Assembly (NCBI GenBank): GCA_963790095.1
Contig: CAWBNO010000022.1
Span: 62,001-126,000 of the forward strand
Direction: 5' to 3'
Length of the DNA stretch: 64,000 nt
Source: JAAXQD01 sp963790095
Lineage (GTDB): Bacteria > Desulfobacterota > Desulfobacteria > Desulfobacterales > UBA11574
Shown in pieces: positions 7,986 to 15,545 of the stretch. The notes beneath the pieces were generated by a model. That model worked only from the letters and a program-made list of their open reading frames with translations. It ran no database searches and was not told the DNA's origin. A program made the position numbers and the translations under genes. The stretch's first letter is position 1. Each line of letters begins with the position of its first letter.

Positions 7986-9362
7986 ATGGAAGTCAAAAAA
8001 GTTCTCTTAACGGAAGATGAAATGCCGAGACAATGGTATAATATACTTGCCGATATCAAGATGAACCCACCTCTGGGGCCTGACGGACAGCCGGTTACCC
8101 CTGAAGCCCTTGCGCCGGTTTTTCCCATGAACCTCATCGAGCAGGAGGTCAGTTCCGACAGATGGATCGATATCCCGGAAGACGTCTTAGAGGTTCTCAG
8201 CATCTGGCGACCATCGCCGCTGGTCAGAGCACGCGCTCTTGAAAAATATCTGGATACGCCTGCAAGGATCTACTTTAAAAATGAAGGGGTAAGTCCCCCC
8301 GGCAGCCACAAACCGAACACCGCCGTTCCCCAGGCCTATTACAACAAGGTTTTCGGGATTGAGAAAATGACCACCGAAACCGGGGCCGGACAATGGGGTA
8401 GCGCCCTCTCCTTTGCCTGTTCCCAGTTCGGAATTGAATGTAAAGTTTTCATGGTCAGGGTCAGCTTCGATCAGAAACCGTATCGAAAATCGATGATGGA
8501 AGCTTGGGGTGGTAGGTGTGTGGCAAGTCCCAGTACAGAAACGAATGCCGGTCGAAATGCCTTGGAAAAGGATCCTGACACACCCGGAAGCCTCGGCATT
8601 GCCATCAGTGAAGCCATTGAAGCGGCTGTCAGTGATGAAAGCGGTAAAACACGCTATTCCTTGGGCAGCGTTCTGAATCATGTGATGCTGCACCAAACCA
8701 TTATTGGGCTCGAAGCAAAGAAACAACTCGAAAAGATCGGAGAGTATCCGGATGTCGTAATCGCCTGCGCCGGCGGTGGAAGCAATTTTGCCGGCCTTGC
8801 ATTCCCGTTTGTTTACGACAAAATACATGGAAAAAACATCGATATATATCCATATGAGCCGACGGCCTGCCCGACCCTGACCAAGGCACCGTTTGTCTAC
8901 GATCACGGGGACACCGCACGGTATACCCCTTTGCTCCCCATGCACAGTCTCGGACATGCCTTTGTTCCGCCACCGATTCATGCAGGAGGGCTCCGGTATC
9001 ACGGGATGTCTCCCACCGTGAGCCAGCTCGTTAACGAGGGCATTATCGAAGCAAAATCTGCAACCCAACTGGATGCGTACAAGGCGGGGGTTATTTTTGC
9101 AAGGACTGAAGGGTTTATACCTGCTCCGGAAACCAACCACGCTTTGGCCGGCGTCATTGACGCAGCAAAAAAAGCCAAAGAAGAGGGCAAAGAAAAAGTT
9201 ATCCTCTTCAACTGGAGCGGTCATGGTCTCATCGACCTTTCAGCCTATGACAAATACTTTGCCGGGGAGTTGTACAATTTTGTCTTGACCGACGCGGAGA
9301 TATCGGCGTCGGAAGAGGTGTTCGAAAATTTTCCCAAACCCCAAATGATAAAAAATCGTTGA
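7986..9362 (+). CDS. trpB: Tryptophan synthase beta-like chain, TrpB2 type
   Basis: The 458-residue PLP protein has the PLP-binding lysine in SPPGSHKPNTA (K109), the glycine loop ACAGGGSNFAG and the catalytic region TETGAGQWGSALS. The length and the long N-terminal extension place it in the TrpB2 subfamily, which joins indole and serine (or phosphoserine) to make tryptophan, often without a TrpA partner. No trpA or other trp gene is nearby. AAAGGAGA precedes the ATG. It follows nusB by 16 nt and is followed after 3 nt by a small Cys-rich gene. Confidence 0.93.
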   Translation: MEVKKVLLTEDEMPRQWYNILADIKMNPPLGPDGQPVTPEALAPVFPMNLIEQEVSSDRWIDIPEDVLEVLSIWRPSPLVRARALEKYLDTPARIYFKNEGVSPPGSHKPNTAVPQAYYNKVFGIEKMTTETGAGQWGSALSFACSQFGIECKVFMVRVSFDQKPYRKSMMEAWGGRCVASPSTETNAGRNALEKDPDTPGSLGIAISEAIEAAVSDESGKTRYSLGSVLNHVMLHQTIIGLEAKKQLEKIGEYPDVVIACAGGGSNFAGLAFPFVYDKIHGKNIDIYPYEPTACPTLTKAPFVYDHGDTARYTPLLPMHSLGHAFVPPPIHAGGLRYHGMSPTVSQLVNEGIIEAKSATQLDAYKAGVIFARTEGFIPAPETNHALAGVIDAAKKAKEEGKEKVILFNWSGHGLIDLSAYDKYFAGELYNFVLTDAEISASEEVFENFPKPQMIKNR

Positions 9363-9365
9363 TCA

Positions 9366-9629
9366 ATGAATGAAGTAATTGATGATCTCGAACGAAGATG
9401 CCCCAGGCTGGGCGGACCTATTTCTTTCGGATACTGCAGGACAGACGGAGAAGACGGTGTGCCCTGCTGGAAAATTTTCGACTGCTGGTGGGAGTGTTTC
9501 GACGTGGTGGAATATTTAAAAAATTCCTTGCCGAAGGACACCTTTGAAAGACTTGTTAATGCAAAGCCAAAACCCAAAATGCTCAGTCTTGTGGAACTCA
9601 TCGAGCAAGCAAAAAACAGGGTTTCGTGA
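9366..9629 (+). CDS. Small cysteine-rich protein of unknown function
   Basis: The 87-residue protein is not a family I can name. Its first half is rich in Cys, Trp and aromatic residues, with six Cys between residues 12 and 44 (RRCPRLGG, GYCRTDG, VPCWKIFDCWWECFD). This could bind a metal or a small Fe-S centre. The second half looks like an ordinary helix. It starts 3 nt after the trpB2 stop, so it is probably co-translated with it. No signal peptide or membrane segment is seen. Confidence 0.75.
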   Translation: MNEVIDDLERRCPRLGGPISFGYCRTDGEDGVPCWKIFDCWWECFDVVEYLKNSLPKDTFERLVNAKPKPKMLSLVELIEQAKNRVS

Positions 9630-9723
9630 ATTTATTCTTCGGGTCTCAGAAGATTAAATTCAAAATAAAATTTCTCCCATCACACCCGTGCAAGAATGTT
9701 ATCAACAATCATAGGAGGTTGTT

Positions 9724-10350
9724 TTGATTATCAAAGAACTGGTCGTTGGACCGCTTATGGCAAACTGCTTTATCTGCGGATGTTCGAAAACAAAAGAAGC
9801 TGTTGTCATCGACCCGGGCGGTGATGCAGACACCATATTGCTTTCTCTGGCCGATGCTAAGCTCAAGGTAAAATATATTATCAATACCCACGGACATTTT
9901 GACCATGTCAGCGCCAACGGTAAAATGAAAGATGCCACCGGCGCCGACATCCTGATCCATCCTCTGGATGCACCCATGCTGGAAAAACTTTCATCAAATG
10001 CAGCTTTTTTCGGAGTTTCAGTGGAAAACTCACCCCCGTGTGATCAAACCCTCGAAGAAGGCGATACCGTTTCTTTTGGTGATGTTACCCTGAAAGTTAT
10101 TCATACGCCCGGTCATACGCCGGGGGGTATTTCACTGTATACCAACGGGGTTGTTTTTGTGGGGGACACCCTGTTTGCCGGTTCCATTGGCCGAACCGAT
10201 TTTCCAGGGGGAAATTTTAACACCCTCATATCGAGCATCAAGACCAAACTTTTTAATATGAAAGATGATATACGGGTCTTTTCAGGACACGGTCCGGAAA
10301 CAAGCATTGGCATAGAAAAGCGTCATAATCCTTTTGTGGGGGGGTTTTAA
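9724..10350 (+). CDS. MBL-fold hydrolase, glyoxalase II-like
   Basis: The 208-residue protein has the metallo-beta-lactamase metal site: HGHFDH at residues 56-61, HTPGHTPGG, GDTLFAGSIGRTD and a final SGHGP. This arrangement is that of the small YcbL/glyoxalase II-like hydrolases, which act on thioesters such as S-lactoylglutathione or related substrates; the true substrate is unknown. A TTG start is used with AGGAGG 6 nt upstream. A strong terminator follows. A paralogue is encoded at 51615-52295. Confidence 0.92.
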   Translation: MIIKELVVGPLMANCFICGCSKTKEAVVIDPGGDADTILLSLADAKLKVKYIINTHGHFDHVSANGKMKDATGADILIHPLDAPMLEKLSSNAAFFGVSVENSPPCDQTLEEGDTVSFGDVTLKVIHTPGHTPGGISLYTNGVVFVGDTLFAGSIGRTDFPGGNFNTLISSIKTKLFNMKDDIRVFSGHGPETSIGIEKRHNPFVGGF

Positions 10351-10429
10351 ATTTTTTTTTGACTTAAAAATGACAATTCCATGAAAGAAGTTTTCTTTCG
10401 ATTTTAGAGAAGTCTGATTAAAAATTTTG

Positions 10430-10470
10430 GGCCACCCGGACAATGCATATGTCTGGGTGACCTATTTTTT
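10430..10470 (+). terminator. Strong intrinsic terminator between convergent genes
   Basis: A 13-bp stem (GGCCACCCGGACA against TGTCTGGGTGACC, one mismatch and one G-T pair) with loop ATGCATA is followed by TATTTTTTT on the + strand. The left side is flanked by AAAATTTT, so the hairpin could also end transcripts from the convergent - strand gene at 10489-11094. Confidence 0.9.
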
Positions 10471-10488
10471 TAGCCGGTTTCATTGTTT

Positions 10489-11094
10489 TTATTGTCCGGA
10501 CTTGCCGGGCATCATTGGCATTGACATCTTCCGATACCCGGAGGGTATTTCAAAAAGAGCGTCGGAAACCGGTTTTTCATCGATGTTTCGGTATTCCGTG
10601 ACCATTTGGCCCGATGGCCCATCGGACACGATTTTGATGGGGAAATTGAGCTTTTCGGCAATCCAGTATGTTGCAGTGCCAAGGGATGGATCCTTGGGTG
10701 TGTAAAGATATTTTGAACACATATAATCGTTTACTGTTTCTTTGCCCAGTGATTTCTTCGTCCCCATCTTCTCCAGTTCATCCGGATCAACGGGCGCCAT
10801 ATTTTGTTGACTGCTGAAAGGCATTTCCATGACCATCATTTGCTCAGGCATCAAAACCCATACAACGCCTTTATCTTTTCGGAAAATGGTGACCTGTTTT
10901 CTCCCTTGAAAATTCATCTCCTGTCTGAAGTTGCTCCCCTTGAAAAACGCCTTGCTTTTCATGGTTCCCATGGACGATGTTTGAACCAAATCGGCGGAAA
11001 AGTCAGCAGCATTTCCGGATCCCGGAAGTGCCAATACCGCCGTGAACAAGATGGCGACCAATAGATTGAGCCGTGACATCCAATTCTCTAACAT
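10489..11094 (-). CDS. Exported DUF4412/LolA-like protein
   Basis: The 201-residue protein starts with a signal peptide: a hydrophobic core LNLLVAILFTAVLALPG ending near ANAADF-type cleavage (SGNAADF). The mature part resembles periplasmic DUF4412 or outer-membrane lipoprotein-sorting folds, with SADLVQTSSMGTMKSKAFFKGSNFRQEM, a VWVLMPEQ strand and a YWIAEKLNFPIKIV strand. These families hold lipids or lipoproteins in a half-open beta barrel; the ligand here is unknown. GAGGGG lies 8 nt before the first ATG. A second ATG five codons later is possible. Confidence 0.8.
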   Translation of the reverse strand: MLENWMSRLNLLVAILFTAVLALPGSGNAADFSADLVQTSSMGTMKSKAFFKGSNFRQEMNFQGRKQVTIFRKDKGVVWVLMPEQMMVMEMPFSSQQNMAPVDPDELEKMGTKKSLGKETVNDYMCSKYLYTPKDPSLGTATYWIAEKLNFPIKIVSDGPSGQMVTEYRNIDEKPVSDALFEIPSGYRKMSMPMMPGKSGQ

Positions 11095-11141
11095 CCTTTT
11101 TTCCCCTCGTATGGGTTAATGGTCAGGTTCGTATTTAAAAA

Positions 11142-11170
11142 ATAATACCACAATCAACGAGGGGAGACAA
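11142..11170 (-). promoter_or_regulatory. Sigma-70 promoter for the DUF4412-like gene
   Basis: On the - strand TTGTCT, a 17-nt spacer and TATTAT are found, giving 4/6 and 5/6 matches to consensus. It lies about 50 nt upstream of the gene start at 11094, a normal leader length. Confidence 0.7.
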
Positions 11171-11332
11171 CAGCGCTTCAGGCGAACATCCCGGTTCCCA
11201 TTTAGCACGACATCCATCAAATCGTTTTATTGTTGAGAATATGCTTCTTAATTTACGACAATTGCCCCCGTCCCGACCGGATTTGCGGCAGGACGGAGGT
11301 ATCCGTCAATACTGAATTCATCATCATGGCGC

Positions 11333-11668
11333 CTATCTGCCACGACCCGGGTAGTCACCGTGACGCCGTGTTCGTTTATAATGATGGGAACGCCATCTTT
11401 TTTGGGCCTTCCAATGTCCTCGATGATGTCTCGGCGGGGGATAATATCCATAACGCGGCGGACAGGGGTATCTGTAGGCCACTCTCGGCGTCGGACAGGG
11501 GTAAATACAAGCATTAATCAGTGCACCGCCTAAAATCACCGCCCCAGCGCCGATGGCGACTCCCTCCCATCGATACTGTTGAGGGCTCCCGGCCCAGGCC
11601 GAAGGCGAAATAAATGACAGCGTGAAAATCATTGCCAAAAGAATCATAATCAGATTTTTCATTTTCAT
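11333..11668 (-). CDS. Small exported protein with glycine-zipper segment and His/Arg-rich tail
   Basis: The 111-residue protein has a clear signal peptide (MKMKNLIMILLAMIFTLSF, then SPSAWAG). A glycine-rich hydrophobic stretch follows (GVAIGAGAVILGGALIN), then a Pro/Tyr/Cys-rich and strongly basic tail with PPPRHHRGHW. Such YXWQ/GHW-type exported proteins are common in deltaproteobacteria and have no known function. AAAGGAG lies just before the ATG. In the last part another frame is also open (to 11248), so a frameshift relative to homologues cannot be excluded. Confidence 0.65.
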   Translation of the reverse strand: MKMKNLIMILLAMIFTLSFISPSAWAGSPQQYRWEGVAIGAGAVILGGALINACIYPCPTPRVAYRYPCPPRYGYYPPPRHHRGHWKAQKRWRSHHYKRTRRHGDYPGRGR

Positions 11669-11888
11669 TTTCTTGTCTCCTTTCGGTTTCTTTTGTATCC
11701 TTAGACGTGGGAAATCGAAAAAAGTTTAAACCGAGATGATATGTGCCCAAAGGAAAACGATAATTTTTCCTTAAGATCGAGGAACGCGGATATTTTAACC
11801 CATTGATCCAGGGGGATCTTTCGAGGATTAAAATTTGAGTCTCATGCAGATATTGGCGGAAAAAACAGTCTGCACAGGAAGGCACCCA

Positions 11889-12812
11889 TTATCCGGCTGC
11901 CATATGAAGCCATAGGGAAAATGTCACGGCTGACAGCATGGTACAGATGGAGAGCGCTGCCACAGCAAAATCTTCATCACCGTTCATTTCTTTTGCCATA
12001 ATATAGGTTAACGTGGCGGTGGGCGATGCCAGAAGGATAAGACCGGGGAGATAGCCCTGGGGATCAATATGGAATAAACGGTAGAAGATAACGCCCAAGC
12101 CCGGAAGTAGAATCAGCTTCAAAAAGCTCGAAGAAAAAAGTTGAAATATCCTTGACTGCATCAATTTAAAAGAGAGAGAAGCCCCGATGAGAAGCAACGC
12201 CATGGGAAGGGCGAGTCCACTCAAAATTTTCAGGCTTCTATCCATAACCATGGGCAGCCGCAGTCCTGAAAAGGAAAATAAAATCCCTGCAAATGCCGAA
12301 AGAATCACAGGATTGCCCAGTACGCGTAAAACAACCGCTCCTTTTTTTTCCGGGGCCGAAATATCGTCGGAATTCCATTGAAGGGCGACCACGGCCAGAA
12401 AGTTCTGCAATATCATGATAAACCCGGCAATAATACTGGCCCGCACAAATCCATCATTGCCGAGGGAGTAAAATGCAACGGCAAGACCGATATATCCCAG
12501 ATTCCCATGAAAGGAGGCCTGAATAAACGTTCCCAGGGCCCCTTGCCGGATCCCCCAAAATAAGCCAACGCACCAGGCCACCACAAAGACCGTCAGAACG
12601 GACAGAAGCGTAATCAACAGAACGGTGACATCGAAATTGGCTTTTAAGGAGGCTTTAGCGATAGCGTGAAAAATCATGGCCGGGATTGCCAGATAATAGA
12701 CCAGACGATTTGCCGGACCTAAGAATTCCGGTTGAATAAACCCTTTAAATCGGACAAACCATCCAAGGGTGATTATCGAAAATATAGGAATTATCGTGTT
12801 GATAATATTCAT
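11889..12812 (-). CDS. AEC-family permease (auxin efflux carrier type)
   Basis: The 307-residue inner-membrane protein has about ten hydrophobic helices in two halves, typical of the AEC family (PF03547) of bile/arsenite/riboflavin-transporter relatives. Typical pieces are the N-terminal LGWFVRFKGFIQPEFLGPANRLVYYLAIPAMIF and the SFHGNLGYIGLAVAF region with the conserved Asn-x-Gly. Bacterial members export or import small organic acids such as malonate. The substrate is not predictable here. No Shine-Dalgarno is obvious, and a dispersed repeat lies immediately upstream of the start. Confidence 0.9.
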   Translation of the reverse strand: MNIINTIIPIFSIITLGWFVRFKGFIQPEFLGPANRLVYYLAIPAMIFHAIAKASLKANFDVTVLLITLLSVLTVFVVAWCVGLFWGIRQGALGTFIQASFHGNLGYIGLAVAFYSLGNDGFVRASIIAGFIMILQNFLAVVALQWNSDDISAPEKKGAVVLRVLGNPVILSAFAGILFSFSGLRLPMVMDRSLKILSGLALPMALLLIGASLSFKLMQSRIFQLFSSSFLKLILLPGLGVIFYRLFHIDPQGYLPGLILLASPTATLTYIMAKEMNGDEDFAVAALSICTMLSAVTFSLWLHMAAG

Positions 12813-12819
12813 AGTTTAG

Positions 12820-12863
12820 AATCCAGGCCCATCGAAGATCCCGCAATGCGGGGGAGGACCTGA
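12820..12863 (+). repeat. Dispersed 42-44 bp repeat, copy 1
   Basis: The stretch from GAATCCAGGCCCATCG through GATCCCGCAATGCGGGG to GGACC recurs at 60843-60884 with a few changes and the same orientation. It contains a CCCGC-AATG-CGGG hairpin. Here it abuts the start of the AEC permease gene; the second copy is just upstream of hrpA. Confidence 0.85.
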
Positions 12864-12917
12864 CTTTTTGTGCACCCCCAGAAGGGTAAAGTCTACCGAA
12901 CATACTATCCGGATATT

Positions 12918-13814
12918 TCACGGGTTCTGCGCGGCAATATATTTCAGCATCTGACCGATCACCATTGCGATAATATCCCTCGGCATAAAACCGTCGGGTA
13001 TCCATTTCATAAATCTGTCGGTTATCTCTTGGGTGCTCTTTTGAACATCTTTGGTTTTACCATAAGACGCTTCCAGAATCTCCCTTGTTTCCTTTGCGGC
13101 GTTTATGGATTGCTTCAGGTAAACCCGTCCGTCATCACCGGTCCTGGCGCCGAAGTGCTCGGCCAGATAGACATCGATTTCATATCCGGCCAACTTCTCA
13201 AGACTATTTTGGTATTTGTCAAAGTTAGAATTGGCGGATGTAAAAACCTTATCTTTAAATGGAACGCCTCCGGCATCGGACCCAAACATGGCTTTCTCCT
13301 GAGGAACATAGACTGCAATGGAACATGAAGAATGACCCGGGGTATCGATCACCTCCATGGAGAGATCACCGCAGGGAATGACGTCTCCTTCTTCGACAAT
13401 ATCTTCGACATCTATTTTGCCAAACCCTAGTCCCAGGGTTTCGGCCTGTTCTTGGAGTCCATGCTCAGCCAGCAGTATCCCATTTAAGGATGAAATGCTT
13501 TCGATGACCTTGGGTCTGCCCAAAAGTTCTTTTGCCCGGGCCGATGCCGTTATTTTTATCCATGGCCATCGTCTTTTGAAAAAAGGAACGATTCCGCAAT
13601 GGTCGAAATGGGAATGAAGTATCACCATCTGTTTTATCTTTTTCTCTTCTATATTAAATTCTTGCAGCTGCCGGATCACATCGGGAATGATGTAGGTCAT
13701 TCCCCCGCCGAGGATGGCATACTCGCTGTTTCCCTTTAAAAGATAAACACATGACGCTGTTTCACCGAGGAGCAAGATTCTTTCGGTGACCTTTCCAGGG
13801 TGGTCGATAATCAT
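12918..13814 (-). CDS. MBL-fold metallohydrolase
   Basis: The 298-residue protein has the metal-binding motif HSHFDH (residues 67-72 from the chosen start), a later DTPGHSSCSIAVY and GSDAGG. It lacks the compact glyoxalase II ending and has a helical C-terminal extension with a DRFMKWIPDGFMPRDII segment. It is therefore a different subfamily from the other two MBL proteins in the window. The ATG at 13814 is chosen because AAAGGAG lies 7 nt upstream; an ATG at 13859 is also in frame. Substrate unknown. Confidence 0.85.
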   Translation of the reverse strand: MIIDHPGKVTERILLLGETASCVYLLKGNSEYAILGGGMTYIIPDVIRQLQEFNIEEKKIKQMVILHSHFDHCGIVPFFKRRWPWIKITASARAKELLGRPKVIESISSLNGILLAEHGLQEQAETLGLGFGKIDVEDIVEEGDVIPCGDLSMEVIDTPGHSSCSIAVYVPQEKAMFGSDAGGVPFKDKVFTSANSNFDKYQNSLEKLAGYEIDVYLAEHFGARTGDDGRVYLKQSINAAKETREILEASYGKTKDVQKSTQEITDRFMKWIPDGFMPRDIIAMVIGQMLKYIAAQNP

Positions 13815-13883
13815 TTTATTCTCCTTTGCGGAACCGTCAGCCCCTTGCGCTGGATACATTAAAAAGCGTACAGGGATCAGGAG

Positions 13884-13972
13884 GTACGCTCCCCCGCTTC
13901 ACTCCGGTGTCAACGTGTCTGGTCATTTCAAGGACTTAGCAGCGGGGGCATTCCTGCCCCTGCGTGTTTCTC
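13884..13972 (+). repeat. Dispersed repeat related to one arm of the 59.3-59.5 kb palindrome
   Basis: The segment containing CTCCCCCGCTTCACT, ACGTGTCTGGTCATTTCAAG, GACTTAGCAGCGG and GGCATTCCTGCCCC matches the reverse complement of about 59398-59490 with roughly 80% identity by eye. It starts the 570-bp gene-free region between the MBL gene and the nitrilase gene. Confidence 0.8.
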
Positions 13973-14143
13973 TTGGAAACCGACGGGCTGTTTGAAGGGC
14001 TTTAGCACCCGTTAGACCGAGCCGAATGAAATTATGATTTAAAACATCCATCGGATATTTTATCGACGAATGGTTCTTTATGACCCTGGCACGGCTCGGG
14101 CTTACGGGTGCTTAAGCACAAGTTCCCGTCGGTTGGAAAGAGA
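13969..14143. repeat. Inverted repeat with arms of about 55 bp
   Basis: The left arm (13969-14024) contains ACCGACGGG, GGGCTTTAGCACCCGT and CCGAGCCG. It pairs with the right arm (14092-14143), which contains CGGCTCGGGC, ACGGGTGCTTAAGCAC and CCCGTCGGTTGGAAAGAGA. About 67 bp lie between the arms. No gene is seen in 13815-14384 apart from these elements. Confidence 0.8.
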
Positions 14144-14384
14144 GATACGCCGTCGTGGAGCGTTCTCTCTCTATTGGGATTCAAATGCATTAACCCGAAC
14201 ACAATGACTTTAAGGATAAAAAACTATCGACAAAACAATAAATGCGCAATAAATTTATGGGAAAAATTTGAAAATTCCCACTTGCAATGTTAATATCTTG
14301 ATTGAGGGAAAGTCGAAGATGCCCCGGATCTGAAGTAAGGGCAGATTAATAGGGTTTAACACTTTTAATATCAGAGGGTCGAAA

Positions 14385-15161
14385 ATGAAAGTATCGAGCA
14401 TCCAACTGGAAATTATCGATCAGTCCAAACAGAAGAACCTTGAACACGCAATAGATATGGTGGACCGAGCACCTGAAAGCGACCTTATTCTACTGCCTGA
14501 AATATGGCCGTGCGGTTTTTTTTCTTTCCACAGATATCGATCTGACAGCGAACCGATGGATGGCCCCACGGTCCATGCATTCAAAGAAAAGGCCCGTGAG
14601 CGAAAATGCCATATTTTGATGGGTAGTTTTGTGGAAAGGGAAAACGATAATTTGTTCAATACCACGATTTTGCTGAATCCAAACGGTGAAGTTGTCGCGA
14701 AATATCGCAAGATCCATCTTTTCGGCTATATGTCTGAAGAAGCCGAACTCTTGACCCCGGGCAAGGATGTTGTCGTTACGGATACCCCTTGGGGAAAAAG
14801 CGGATTTTCCACCTGTTATGATCTTCGGTTTCCGGAACTTTTTCGTAGAATGGTCGATAAGAATGCGAAATTTTTTCTCGTCGTATCCGCCTGGCCCCTT
14901 GCACGCGTGGAGGCTTGGCGCTTGTTTAACAGGGCCAGAGCTCATGAAAACCTGGCGTATCTTTTCTCCTGCAACTGCGCCAGCACCAGCCTCGGCTCCG
15001 GCACCCTTTTTGCGGGCCACAGCATGATCGTCGACCCTCTGGGACAGGTTCTGGTCGAAGGGGGGGAAGCGGAAGAAATCATCACTGCTGAAATCGATCC
15101 CGGGACGGTCGATTCAATACGGAGCCAATTTCCGGCCCTTGTGGATCGGGTCTTACGGTAG
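14385..15161 (+). CDS. Nitrilase-superfamily carbon-nitrogen hydrolase (omega-amidase-like)
   Basis: The 258-residue protein keeps the full catalytic triad: Glu39 in LLPEIW, Lys109 in YRKIHLF and Cys144 in STCYDLRFPEL. These enzymes hydrolyse small amides. The CYDLRFPEL and LGSGTLFAGHSMIVDPLG segments resemble omega-amidase/Nit2-like proteins acting on 2-oxoglutaramate-type substrates, but the substrate is an inference. GAGGG lies about 6 nt before the ATG. It stands alone between two repeat regions. Confidence 0.92.
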   Translation: MKVSSIQLEIIDQSKQKNLEHAIDMVDRAPESDLILLPEIWPCGFFSFHRYRSDSEPMDGPTVHAFKEKARERKCHILMGSFVERENDNLFNTTILLNPNGEVVAKYRKIHLFGYMSEEAELLTPGKDVVVTDTPWGKSGFSTCYDLRFPELFRRMVDKNAKFFLVVSAWPLARVEAWRLFNRARAHENLAYLFSCNCASTSLGSGTLFAGHSMIVDPLGQVLVEGGEAEEIITAEIDPGTVDSIRSQFPALVDRVLR

Positions 15162-15245
15162 TCGACAAGAAACGATCCACCTAAGTACATGTATTCCCAA
15201 ATACTGTCATGTATTTATAACTTGGTTTATTCATTCTATTTATGC

Positions 15246-15480
15246 AAAAGTTTAAAATGCCTAAAGTGAACTAAAATGCCTAAAATTAAGGTGTTCTATC
15301 AATTTTAATTATAATTGATCGCGCTGAAAGCGCGTTCCTCAACCCTGGCCCAGACCGATCACCAACACTCTATACTCGAAAAGTCATGTTTGTAATGGTG
15401 CATTGGTCGGATCAAGATATAAGCGATGCGCACCAGGGCGGGCTTTAGCTCACTTTAGGCACTTCAAATTTCAAACTTTT
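15246..15480. repeat. Long interrupted palindrome with AAATGCCTAAAGTGA arms
   Basis: The left arm AAAAGTTTAAAATGCCTAAA (15246 on, continuing GTGAACTAAA) pairs with the right arm TTTAGCTCACTTTAGGCACT (15444 on, continuing to CAAACTTTT). Between them lie further hairpins, such as CGCGCT-GAAA-GCGCG near 15320. No coding potential is seen in 15162-15545, which this element largely fills. Confidence 0.8.
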
Positions 15481-15545
15481 GGACTTCATCTTATACGTGA
15501 TAGTGTCCAGATAAAAATACGTCATCGTATTTATGAATTAGAGCA

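Noticed and set aside
8187..9224. 345-residue open frame opposite trpB2
   Set aside because: Shadow of the trpB2 codon pattern; no ribosome-binding site and no recognisable motif.
11248..11514. Alternative - strand frame overlapping the small exported protein gene
   Set aside because: It has no signal peptide or start-site support; the frame with the signal peptide and AAAGGAG is better. A frameshift joining them remains possible but was not adopted.
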